Of a stretch of DNA of 64,000 nucleotides, positions 53,428 through 61,862 are shown piece after piece. Position 1 is the stretch's first letter. The number at the start of each line of letters is the position of its first letter. The stretch spans positions 32,643 to 96,642 of the forward strand of contig SVAS01000004.1 in the NCBI GenBank assembly GCA_015059285.1, in the 5' to 3' direction. The DNA comes from Bacillota bacterium. Its GTDB lineage: Bacteria; Bacillota_I; Bacilli_A; RF39; UBA660. The notes under the pieces were generated by a model. The model did not search any database, was not told the DNA's origin, and worked only from the letters and a program-made list of their open reading frames with translations. The translations under genes were made by a program, and so were the position numbers.

Positions 53428-54164
53428 TGGAATATGGTTATTTAACAGATCCTGGGAAAGTGAGATCTCATAATGAAGACAGTGTAACTATAGTAAAAAA
53501 CATAAATGATGAAATACTTTTAGCAGTAGCTGATGGTATGGGTGGTCATAGAGGCGGAGAAATTGCTTCTAGTATTGCCATTAATAATATTGCTAAAAGA
53601 TTTTCTGAAATAAGTAGTGTTGGCAATAAAGAAGATGCTATTGCTTGGATTAAAGATATTGTAAGTGAAGCAAATGCTTCTTTATATAAATATACAAATG
53701 AGTTTCCAGAAAGCCAAGGAATGGGAACAACCTTAGTTTTAGCAATCTTAACTAAAGAGTTTTTATTATTTGGAAATATTGGTGATAGTAGTGGTTATGT
53801 TATTAAAAATAAAAAGTTACATAAAATAACTACAGATCATACTTTAGTTAATTTACTAGTTAAATCTGGAGAACTATCTTTAGAAGCCGCAAAAGAGCAT
53901 CCACGTAAAAATGTATTAATGAAAGCTTTAGGTGCTACTACAAGTGTTGAAATGGATGTTTTTGATGTAGAGACAGATATAGAAGGAATTTTGCTTTGCA
54001 GTGATGGTTTAACTAACATGTTAGACGATGAACAAATTATGAAAGTTTTAAATGAAGATCATACTGTTCAAGATAAATTAGCAAAGTTAATATTAAAGAG
54101 TAATAATAGGGGTGGAACTGATAATATTTCCATCGCATATTTAATAAAAGGTGGTGTCAAATGA
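53427..54164 (+). CDS. prpC: PP2C-type Ser/Thr phosphatase (PrpC/Stp)
   Basis: The 245 residues show the metal-binding motifs GKVRSHNEDSV, VADGMGGHRGGE and TDHTLV, plus CSDGLTNML and NRGGTDNIS. It reverses phosphorylation by the PASTA kinase encoded next, with which it overlaps by four bases (ATGA). I chose the ATG at 53427, which has GGAGGG upstream. Confidence 0.96.
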   Translation: MEYGYLTDPGKVRSHNEDSVTIVKNINDEILLAVADGMGGHRGGEIASSIAINNIAKRFSEISSVGNKEDAIAWIKDIVSEANASLYKYTNEFPESQGMGTTLVLAILTKEFLLFGNIGDSSGYVIKNKKLHKITTDHTLVNLLVKSGELSLEAAKEHPRKNVLMKALGATTSVEMDVFDVETDIEGILLCSDGLTNMLDDEQIMKVLNEDHTVQDKLAKLILKSNNRGGTDNISIAYLIKGGVK

Positions 54165-55912
54165 TAATTAGAGGACAAAAAATTAATGATCGTTATCAAA
54201 TTATTAGAACTATTGGCGAAGGTGGAATGGCTAATGTATATTTAGCTTATGATACTATTTTAAACAGGAATGTTGCTGTTAAAATTTTACGTGGAGATTT
54301 AGCAGGCGATGAAAAATTTGTACGTAGATTTAAAAGAGAAGCCATATCTGCTTCATCATTAACTCATCCTAATATTGTAGAAATGTATGATGTTGGTGAA
54401 GATGATGGCAATAATTTCATAGTTATGGAATATATTGATGGAAAAACTTTAAAAAGTTTAATTAAAAAACGTGGAAGTTTAACTTTACCAGAAGTAATTG
54501 ATATCATGTTACAACTTACATCAGCAATCGCATGTGCTCATGAAAGTTATATTATTCACCGTGATATTAAACCACAAAATGTTATGATTTTAGATGATGG
54601 ACGTGTAAAAATAACTGATTTTGGTATTGCTATTGCATCTAATGCAGCAGATTTAACTCAAACTAATTCAGTTATGGGTTCAGTTCATTATCTTCCACCA
54701 GAACAAGCAAATGGTGAAGGAGCAACTATTAAAAGTGATATTTATTCTTTGGGAATTTTAATGTATGAATTGTTAACAGGTAAAGTTCCATTTAAAGGTG
54801 AAAATGCTGTTGAAATTGCTTTAAAACAAATGAAAGAAGAAATACCTAGTGTATGTGAAATTAATCCTGAAATACCACAGGCAATTGAAAATGTTGTATT
54901 AAGAGCTTGTGCTAAAAACCCTAAAAATAGATATGATAGTGTATCAGAAATGCATGAAGATATTAAAACCTCATTATCTAGTGAAAGAACAGATGAACTT
55001 AGAATATCTTATAAATATCCAGAACACGATTTAGATGAAACAAAAATCATTCCAGATCTTACTCGTTCAAAAAGAAATGAAGCTGTTGAAAAAGAATTAC
55101 AAGAAATAGAAAAGAAAGATAAAAAAATTAATATAGCTCTTTGGATTACAGGTGGAGCTTGTGCTCTTTTAGCATTCTTAATTTGTTTATTTGTAATAAT
55201 TATTCCAATGTTTAATAATGTTAAAGAAGTAAAAATTCCTGATGTATCAGAAATGAGTGTTGCTGATGCCGAAGCAGAACTTAAAAAACTTGGTTTAGAA
55301 GTTGAAAAAGAACTTAAAGAAAAAAATAGTGATGAAATAGAAGAAGATTTAGTTATTGGTACTAGCCCTTCTAAAGATAGAACTGTTAAAAAAGGAACAA
55401 AAATTCAACTTATTGTTTCAATTGGTACAAGTAAGATACTAATTGAAGATTATAAAGGTAAAAACTATTATGAAATAAAAGGTATGTTAGAAGAAAAGGG
55501 ATTAATAGTAGAGATTACTAAAAAAGAAGTAGAAGAAAAAGAAGGGGAAAAAGTAAAAGAGGATATTATTTTAGAACAAAGTCCTGCAGCTTTAGAAAAA
55601 TTAGAAAAAGGAGATACTGTAGTTTTAACTATTCCAGATATATATACTAAATATCCTGATTTTGTTAAAGAAAAATATACAGTAGATGCTGCTCAAGCTT
55701 TCTGTGATAAACATGGTGTGACTTTAGTCGTTGAAACTTTATCAACAACAGATTATAGTCCAGGCAGTATTATTTCTCAAGATAGAGCTGCTGGTAGTCG
55801 TGTAACTAGTCCTACAACATTAAAAATCATAGTGGCGAAAGCCCCAGCAACTGATTCTATTCCAATCAATCCTACAACACCAGATGAAACTACAGATGGA
55901 GAAACTAATTAA
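54161..55912 (+). CDS. prkC: PASTA-domain Ser/Thr protein kinase (PrkC/StkP)
   Basis: The 583 residues start with a kinase domain (GEGGMANVYLAYD, AVKILR, HRDIKPQNVMI, TDFGIA, then PEQANGEG). A juxtamembrane region, one membrane helix near residues 323-350 and three PASTA repeats follow; a threonine/proline tail ends the protein. The PASTA repeats bind wall fragments. In spore formers PrkC signals germination, which suits this genome. Confidence 0.96.
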   Translation: MIIRGQKINDRYQIIRTIGEGGMANVYLAYDTILNRNVAVKILRGDLAGDEKFVRRFKREAISASSLTHPNIVEMYDVGEDDGNNFIVMEYIDGKTLKSLIKKRGSLTLPEVIDIMLQLTSAIACAHESYIIHRDIKPQNVMILDDGRVKITDFGIAIASNAADLTQTNSVMGSVHYLPPEQANGEGATIKSDIYSLGILMYELLTGKVPFKGENAVEIALKQMKEEIPSVCEINPEIPQAIENVVLRACAKNPKNRYDSVSEMHEDIKTSLSSERTDELRISYKYPEHDLDETKIIPDLTRSKRNEAVEKELQEIEKKDKKINIALWITGGACALLAFLICLFVIIIPMFNNVKEVKIPDVSEMSVADAEAELKKLGLEVEKELKEKNSDEIEEDLVIGTSPSKDRTVKKGTKIQLIVSIGTSKILIEDYKGKNYYEIKGMLEEKGLIVEITKKEVEEKEGEKVKEDIILEQSPAALEKLEKGDTVVLTIPDIYTKYPDFVKEKYTVDAAQAFCDKHGVTLVVETLSTTDYSPGSIISQDRAAGSRVTSPTTLKIIVAKAPATDSIPINPTTPDETTDGETN

Positions 55913-56742
55913 TGCAAGGTCAAATTATTAAAAATGTAAGTAATGATTATACTGTTTTATCAAATGAACAAAAATATGTGTGTAAAGCTAGAGGAAAATT
56001 TAGAAAACTAAATTTAACTCCTCTAGTTGGAGACCAAGTATTATTTGATGAAAAGAATAATTACATCTTAGAAATATTACCTAGAAAAAATAGTTTAGTA
56101 AGACCCCCTGTAAGTAATATTGATCAAGTTATTATTGTAACTAGTGTAAAAAGACCTGATTTTGATACAAATTTACTTGATAAAATGCTTAGTATTGTAG
56201 AATTTAATAATATTAAACCTATTATTTGTCTTACTAAATTAGATTTATTAAACTCTAGTGAATTAGAAGAAATTAATGAAATAATTAATTACTATAAAAG
56301 TATAGGTTATAATGTTGTATTAAATACTGAATTAGATAAAATAAAAACTTTAATTAGTGAAAAAATAAATGTATTTACAGGCCAAAGTGGTGCTGGTAAA
56401 AGTACTTTGTTAAATAAATTAGATAGTAATTTAAATCTTAAAACAGATGAAATATCACTTGCTTTAAACCGTGGAAAACATACAACTAGACATACAGAAT
56501 TAATTAATACATGTAATGCTTGGATTGCGGATACACCTGGATTTTCAGCGTTAGAATTTATTGATATGCAACCAAGTGATATTAGAGATAACTTTATTGA
56601 ATTTAATACTTATAAAGATAAATGTAAGTATAAAGATTGTATGCATAATTTAGAAGATGTTTGTGAAGTTAAAAATAAAGTAAATGATAATACTATCTTA
56701 AAAAGTAGATATGAAAACTATTTGAAATTTATAAGAAGGTGA
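55912..56742 (+). CDS. rsgA: Ribosome small subunit-dependent GTPase RsgA
   Basis: The 276 residues show the circularly permuted GTPase order: TKLD first, then GQSGAGKST, then DTPGFS. An N-terminal OB fold and a C-terminal zinc motif (C-x4-C-x1-H type, CKYKDCMHNLEDVCE) complete it. It helps mature the 30S subunit. Its ATG shares a base with the kinase stop. Confidence 0.96.
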   Translation: MQGQIIKNVSNDYTVLSNEQKYVCKARGKFRKLNLTPLVGDQVLFDEKNNYILEILPRKNSLVRPPVSNIDQVIIVTSVKRPDFDTNLLDKMLSIVEFNNIKPIICLTKLDLLNSSELEEINEIINYYKSIGYNVVLNTELDKIKTLISEKINVFTGQSGAGKSTLLNKLDSNLNLKTDEISLALNRGKHTTRHTELINTCNAWIADTPGFSALEFIDMQPSDIRDNFIEFNTYKDKCKYKDCMHNLEDVCEVKNKVNDNTILKSRYENYLKFIRR

Positions 56743-56745
56743 AAT

Positions 56746-57378
56746 ATGAAAATATCCGCATCGTTTCTTTCAATAAAAGAAGATATACAAAATAAAATAA
56801 AAAAATTAGATGATAGTAATATTGATTATATTCATTTAGATATTATGGATAATATCTTTGTGCCAAATATTACATTTAATTTTAATGAAATGAATGAATT
56901 ATTAAAAGATACAAAACATATGAAAGATGTTCATTTAATGGTTAAAGATGTTAAAAGTTATATTAATGATTATAAGAATTTAAATCCAGAATTTATTACT
57001 TTTCACCTAGAAGCAGTAGATAACGTAAAAGAGATTATTGATTATATTAAAAGTTTTAATATAAAAGTAGGAATTTCTATTAAACCAAATACCAAGGTAG
57101 AAGAGTTATTAGAATATTTACCATTAATTGATTTAGTACTTGTTATGAGTGTTGAACCAGGTTTTGGTGGACAAAAATTTATGGCAAATTCTATTGAAAA
57201 ATTAGAAAAGTTATATGATATTAAAAAAGAAAATAATTATCATTATTTAATTGAAGTAGATGGTGGAATAAATAGTGATAACGTTAAGTTTTTAAATAAA
57301 GCTGATATATTAGTAGTTGGTAGTTATATTACAAATAGTGATAATTATGAAGAGGCTATTAATAATTTAAGATGGTGA
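56746..57378 (+). CDS. rpe: Ribulose-phosphate 3-epimerase
   Basis: The 210 residues form a TIM barrel with HLDIMDNIFVPNITF, HLMV, MSVEPGFGGQKF and IEVDGGI. The enzyme interconverts ribulose 5-phosphate and xylulose 5-phosphate. The first motif has DN where DGHFVPN is usual, a mild change. The order prpC-prkC-rsgA-rpe is the same as in Bacillus. Confidence 0.94.
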   Translation: MKISASFLSIKEDIQNKIKKLDDSNIDYIHLDIMDNIFVPNITFNFNEMNELLKDTKHMKDVHLMVKDVKSYINDYKNLNPEFITFHLEAVDNVKEIIDYIKSFNIKVGISIKPNTKVEELLEYLPLIDLVLVMSVEPGFGGQKFMANSIEKLEKLYDIKKENNYHYLIEVDGGINSDNVKFLNKADILVVGSYITNSDNYEEAINNLRW

Positions 57379-57382
57379 TAAT

Positions 57383-58099
57383 ATGAAATTAACTATTATT
57401 GGCACTGGTGGTATGGCAACTAAATATAATAGTGCAAATTATTTAATTGATGATAATATATTAATTGATATACCTAATGGAAGTTGTAAAGCTCTAAGAA
57501 GAATGGATAAAGATATTCAAAATATAGAACATGTTTTGATAACTCATTTTCATGGAGATCATTATTTTGATTTACCTTTCTATTTACTTGCTAAAAACAA
57601 AAAAGAAAAATCAATAGCAAATATTTACACATGTAAAAAGGGTATAAAAAAGTCTAAAAAAATATTTAAATTAGCATTTCCAAATAGTGTTAAAAAAGTA
57701 AATAAAAATATGACTATTAATTATATTACTGATTTATCTTTTAAAATAGGTAATTATTTTATTGAAAAAATATTAGTTGATCATGGGAATTTAAAACCAG
57801 CTTATGGATATATTATAAGTGATAATAATTTTAAAGTAGGTTTTACTGGCGATACAAGTTATACTGATAGTATAAAAATGATGGCTGAAAAATGTGACTA
57901 CTTAGTTTGTGATTGCAGTTTTAAAGTTGGAAATGATAAACATATGGGAATTGATAATATTGTAGAAATGGCAAATCATTATCCAAACCACAAGTTTGTA
58001 GTTAGTCATTTATCTGATGCTTCTAAACTAGCGCTTAAAGATATAAAGTTAGAAAACATTATTGTTCCAGAAGATGGGAATATTATATTTGATAATTAA
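57383..58099 (+). CDS. Metallo-beta-lactamase fold hydrolase (RNase Z-like)
   Basis: The 238 residues carry the metal motif THFHGDH, GFTGDTSYTD and a final VSHLSD histidine. The fold is that of ribonuclease Z and related hydrolases, but the RNase Z arm is missing, so the substrate is open. It closes the operon that begins at rlmN. Confidence 0.82.
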   Translation: MKLTIIGTGGMATKYNSANYLIDDNILIDIPNGSCKALRRMDKDIQNIEHVLITHFHGDHYFDLPFYLLAKNKKEKSIANIYTCKKGIKKSKKIFKLAFPNSVKKVNKNMTINYITDLSFKIGNYFIEKILVDHGNLKPAYGYIISDNNFKVGFTGDTSYTDSIKMMAEKCDYLVCDCSFKVGNDKHMGIDNIVEMANHYPNHKFVVSHLSDASKLALKDIKLENIIVPEDGNIIFDN

Positions 58100-58125
58100 A
58101 CTCTATTAAATTTAATAGAGTTTTT
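58098..58125 (+). terminator. Terminator
   Basis: ACTCTATTAAA and TTTAATAGAGT form the stem with T residues. Confidence 0.85.
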
Positions 58126-58185
58126 ATATTTTCCTTTTGATAGTGATTTTTTAATGCTATAATATTATTAGATAGGAGAGATTAT

Positions 58186-61100
58186 ATGAAACAAATAAAA
58201 ACAATTGATGGTAATGAAGCTTGTGCAAATACTGCTTATATGTTTACAGAAGTCGCAGGAATTTATCCTATAACTCCTTCTAGTCCAATGGCAGAATTAG
58301 CTGATGAATGGAGTAATAATGATAGGTTTAATCTTTTTAATGATAAAGTAAAAGTAGTTGAAATGCAATCGGAAGCAGGTGCTAGTGGTATGGTACATGG
58401 TTCGCTTCAAGCTGGATGCTTAACAACAACATTTACAGCAAGTCAAGGACTACTTTTAATGATACCTAATATGTATAAAATAGCTGGTGAAATGCTTCCT
58501 GGAGTTATTCATGTAGCTGCTCGTAGTTTATCTACTCATGCATTAAGTATTTTTGGAGATCATCAAGATATTTATGCCACAAGACAAACAGGTTTTTGTA
58601 TGTTAGCGTCTTCTTCTGTTCAAGATGCAGCTTTACTTTCAGGAGTAGCGCATCTTGCAAGTATTAAATCATCTCTTCCTTTTATGCATTTTTTTGATGG
58701 ATTTAGAACTAGTCATGAAATAAATAAAATAGAAGTCTTAGAAGAAGATGATTATAAAAAATTAATAGATTATAAAGCATTACAAAGATTTAGAAATAAA
58801 GCTTTAAATCCATTAAAACCTACAATTAAAGGAACTGCTCAAAATGATGATATTTATTTTCAAGTAACGGAAACTAGAAATAAATTTTATAGTGACGCTA
58901 TAAAAATAGTTGATGAATATATGCAAAAAATCAATAAAATAGCAGGTACTAATTATCATCCTTTTAACTATTATGGAAGTTTTAAAGCTAAAGAAATTAT
59001 TATAGCAATGGGATCTGTTAATGAAACTATTAAAGAAGTAATAGATGTATTAAATAATGATGGTTATGAGGTAGGTTTAATTGAAGTTCATTTATATCGT
59101 CCTTTTTCTAAAGAACATTTAATTAATTCTATACCACCCAGTGTTAAAAAAATAGCTGTACTAGATAGAACTAAAGAAATAGGTAGTGGTGGGGAACCTT
59201 TATATTTAGATGTAGTAGAAGCTTTAAAAGATAAAGACATAAAAATAGTTGGTGGAAGATATGGGTTATCTAGTAAAAATACAAACCCAGCATGTATTAA
59301 AGCTATTTATGATATGCTTAAAACTAATTTAAAAAATAATTTTACAGTTGGTATAAATGATGATATTACTAATTTAAGTTTAGATTTAGATTCTAATTTT
59401 AAAATTGAAAATGCTTTAGAATTTTTGATTTATGGTTATGGCAGTGATGGTATGGTTAGTGCATCTAAATCCATTATTAAAATGATTGGTAATGATACCG
59501 ATAAGTTTGTACAAGGTTATTTTGAATATGATTCTAAAAAATCAGGTGGTGTTACAGTATCGCATTTAAGATTTTCTAAAGATAAAATTAGATCTACTTA
59601 TTATGTAGAAAATCCTAGTTTAGTAGTAGTTACAAAAGATAGTTATTTAGAAAATTTTGATGTCTTAGAAAAAATTAAAGAAAACGGAATATTTATTTTA
59701 AATACAGATAAAGAAGGTGTCGAACTAAATCAAATTTTAGGGTCCAAAAATACACAAATACTTAAAAGCCGTAATATCAGTTTTTATACTATAGATGCAT
59801 ATAAGCTTGCTGATATTGTGGGACTTGGACGCAAAATCAGTACCATTATGCAAAGCGCAATTCTTTATCTTACAAATATAGTTGATTATGAAAAGGCTAA
59901 AGAAGATATGAAATTATATGCTAAAAAAAGATATTATAAACATGGTGAAAAAGTAATTAAAGCAAATTATGATGCTATTGATAAAAGTGTTGATTTCCTT
60001 AATAAAATAGCGGACATTGAAGTACCTCAAGAAGATATGAAAGAATTAAAAAAAGATTTATATCATGAAATTAATACAAGAAAAGGAAATCTTCTTTCAA
60101 CTAGTGATTTATTGGAAATAGCTGATGGAACATTTAAAGCAGGTACTGCTAAATTAGATAAAAGGTCAATTAGTAGTGTTGTTCCGAGATGGATTAGAGA
60201 TAACTGCATTATGTGTAACCAGTGCGCATTTGTATGCCCTCATGCTGTAATTCGTCCATTTTTACTAAACGAAGAAGAATATAATAGTGCTCCCAACTAT
60301 ATTAAAGAGTTATGTTTAACCCCTCTAACACCAGATATTAAAGATTATAAATTTATTTTAAGTTTTTCTGTTAAAGATTGTACTGGATGTGGAGTTTGTA
60401 TAAATACATGTCCTGGTAAAAGAGGAGAAAAAGCATTAGAAGAACAAACATTAGATAATGCACTTAATAACAAAGAACAAAAAATATATGATTATTTATC
60501 TGAACATATAGTAGATAAAGGTATAGATACAAGTACTATTAAGGGTAGTCAATTTAAAGAAAGTAAATTTTGTTTTAGTGGTGCATGTGCTGGATGTGGA
60601 GAAACTCCTTATCTAAAATTATTAACACAATTATTTGGAGAGCATATGATTATTGCTAATGCAACAGGATGTTCTTCTATTTATGGAGCTAGTACTCCAA
60701 GTATGCCTTATACAGTTCCTTGGGCATCATCTTTATTTGAAGATAATGCTGAATATGGCTATGGGATGTTAATAGCAACTAATACTATTAGAAATAGAAT
60801 TAAAAATATTATGTTATGTAATATGAAAAACAAAAATAGAGATCTATTTAAAAAATGGATTGATAATATGGATAATTATCAAATTACTAAAGAAGTATAT
60901 GAAAGTTTAGATTTTGAAGAAGCTCCAATAGAAATAAGTGAGTTAAAAGATTATTTAGTAAAAAGAAGCATATGGACTATTGGTGGAGACGGATGGGCAT
61001 ATGATATAGGGTTCAGTGGTATTGATCATGTCCTTTCTAGTGACGATGATGTAAATATATTAGTTTTAAATTCAGAAGTATACTCAAATACTGGAGGACA

Positions 61101-61596
61101 AAGTAGTAAAGCGAGTCCTAAAGGTAGTGTCGCATCTTTTACATCCGATGGAAAGAAAGTAACTAAAAAAGATTTAGCTCGTATCGCACTTGCTTATCCT
61201 AACGCTTATGTCGCACAAGTTAGTTTAGGAGCTAATATGATGCAAGTAATAAAAACTTTTAAAGAAGCAGAAGAACATAAAGGTCCTTCAATTGTCATAG
61301 CTTATACACCTTGTATATCTCATGGGATAAAAGAAGGTATGGGGTATAGTATTTCATATGAAAAACTTGCTACAACATGTGGCTATTTTCCAACTTTCAG
61401 ATATAATCCAGAAATAGATAAATTTACTTTAGATAGTAAAAGTGTTAATTTTGATTTATATGAAGAATTTTTAGAAGGCCAAACAAGATATAGTATGCTT
61501 AAAAAAGTTAACCCTAATGAAGCTAAAAAGTTATTAGAAGAAAATAAAAAAGAAGCTATTAAAAGATATGAATATTATAAAAGTTTAGAAAATTAA
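58186..61596 (+). CDS. nifJ: Pyruvate:ferredoxin (flavodoxin) oxidoreductase
   Basis: This single-chain enzyme of 1136 residues turns pyruvate and CoA into acetyl-CoA and CO2, reducing ferredoxin or flavodoxin. Domains I/II carry AGIYPITPSSPMAE. Two ferredoxin-type clusters follow (CIMCNQCAFVCPHA and CTGCGVCINTCPGK), and the thiamine domain shows GACAGCGETPY, NATGCSSIYG and GGDGWAYDIG. Full length with no damage. A TATAAT-type promoter and AGGAGAG lie upstream. It implies anaerobic fermentation. Confidence 0.97.
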   Translation: MKQIKTIDGNEACANTAYMFTEVAGIYPITPSSPMAELADEWSNNDRFNLFNDKVKVVEMQSEAGASGMVHGSLQAGCLTTTFTASQGLLLMIPNMYKIAGEMLPGVIHVAARSLSTHALSIFGDHQDIYATRQTGFCMLASSSVQDAALLSGVAHLASIKSSLPFMHFFDGFRTSHEINKIEVLEEDDYKKLIDYKALQRFRNKALNPLKPTIKGTAQNDDIYFQVTETRNKFYSDAIKIVDEYMQKINKIAGTNYHPFNYYGSFKAKEIIIAMGSVNETIKEVIDVLNNDGYEVGLIEVHLYRPFSKEHLINSIPPSVKKIAVLDRTKEIGSGGEPLYLDVVEALKDKDIKIVGGRYGLSSKNTNPACIKAIYDMLKTNLKNNFTVGINDDITNLSLDLDSNFKIENALEFLIYGYGSDGMVSASKSIIKMIGNDTDKFVQGYFEYDSKKSGGVTVSHLRFSKDKIRSTYYVENPSLVVVTKDSYLENFDVLEKIKENGIFILNTDKEGVELNQILGSKNTQILKSRNISFYTIDAYKLADIVGLGRKISTIMQSAILYLTNIVDYEKAKEDMKLYAKKRYYKHGEKVIKANYDAIDKSVDFLNKIADIEVPQEDMKELKKDLYHEINTRKGNLLSTSDLLEIADGTFKAGTAKLDKRSISSVVPRWIRDNCIMCNQCAFVCPHAVIRPFLLNEEEYNSAPNYIKELCLTPLTPDIKDYKFILSFSVKDCTGCGVCINTCPGKRGEKALEEQTLDNALNNKEQKIYDYLSEHIVDKGIDTSTIKGSQFKESKFCFSGACAGCGETPYLKLLTQLFGEHMIIANATGCSSIYGASTPSMPYTVPWASSLFEDNAEYGYGMLIATNTIRNRIKNIMLCNMKNKNRDLFKKWIDNMDNYQITKEVYESLDFEEAPIEISELKDYLVKRSIWTIGGDGWAYDIGFSGIDHVLSSDDDVNILVLNSEVYSNTGGQSSKASPKGSVASFTSDGKKVTKKDLARIALAYPNAYVAQVSLGANMMQVIKTFKEAEEHKGPSIVIAYTPCISHGIKEGMGYSISYEKLATTCGYFPTFRYNPEIDKFTLDSKSVNFDLYEEFLEGQTRYSMLKKVNPNEAKKLLEENKKEAIKRYEYYKSLEN

Positions 61597-61600
61597 TATA

Positions 61601-61633
61601 AAAACCTCAGATATGAAAAGATCTGAGGTTTTA
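61601..61633 (+). terminator. Terminator after nifJ
   Basis: A 12-bp stem, AAAACCTCAGAT with ATCTGAGGTTTT. It works on both strands because A and T runs flank it. Confidence 0.88.
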
Positions 61634-61638
61634 AATAC

Positions 61639-61739
61639 AAAAAAAGAACAGTCCCCCTGAGAACTGTTCCATAAAAGAATAAAAAGGGGTTGGCTAGTGT
61701 GATACTAGCATGCCAATTCGTGAATTTGCGAATTGGTAC
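61639..61739 (-). ncRNA. Candidate minus-strand small RNA with pseudoknot
   Basis: A TTGACA-17-TAGTAT promoter (61745-61773) points left. The RNA of about 100 bases has three stems: CCAATTCG with CGAATTGG (61713-61736), GCTAGT with ACTAGC (61693-61709), and a terminator hairpin GAACAGT with ACTGTTC followed by seven T (61639-61669). Its single-stranded CCAACCCCTTTT could bind Shine-Dalgarno sequences, or pair with AGGGG in the terminator loop as a pseudoknot. No known RNA family was recognised. Confidence 0.6.
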
Positions 61740-61744
61740 TGTAT

Positions 61745-61773
61745 ATACTAATCTAAAAAAGCAAATTTGTCAA
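61745..61773 (-). promoter_or_regulatory. Promoter of the minus-strand small RNA
   Basis: On the minus strand TTGACA, 17 bases, TAGTAT, with no reading frame downstream. Confidence 0.65.
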
Positions 61774-61813
61774 GTTAAATTGCGAAAAAGTTTTTAAAAC
61801 TTAAAAAAGTTAA

Positions 61814-61842
61814 TTGACTTCCGAACGTTAGTTCGGTATAAT
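61814..61842 (+). promoter_or_regulatory. Sigma-A promoter of recG
   Basis: TTGACT, 17 bases, TATAAT, 20 bases before the recG start. Confidence 0.8.
61822..61835 (+). promoter_or_regulatory. LexA (SOS) box in the recG promoter
   Basis: CGAACGTTAGTTCG has the Gram-positive LexA/DinR half-sites CGAAC-N4-GTTCG and lies between the -35 and -10 boxes, where bound LexA would block transcription. The four inner bases are not the most usual ones. Confidence 0.7.
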
Positions 61843-61862
61843 TAAGTAAAAGTAGGTGGCAT

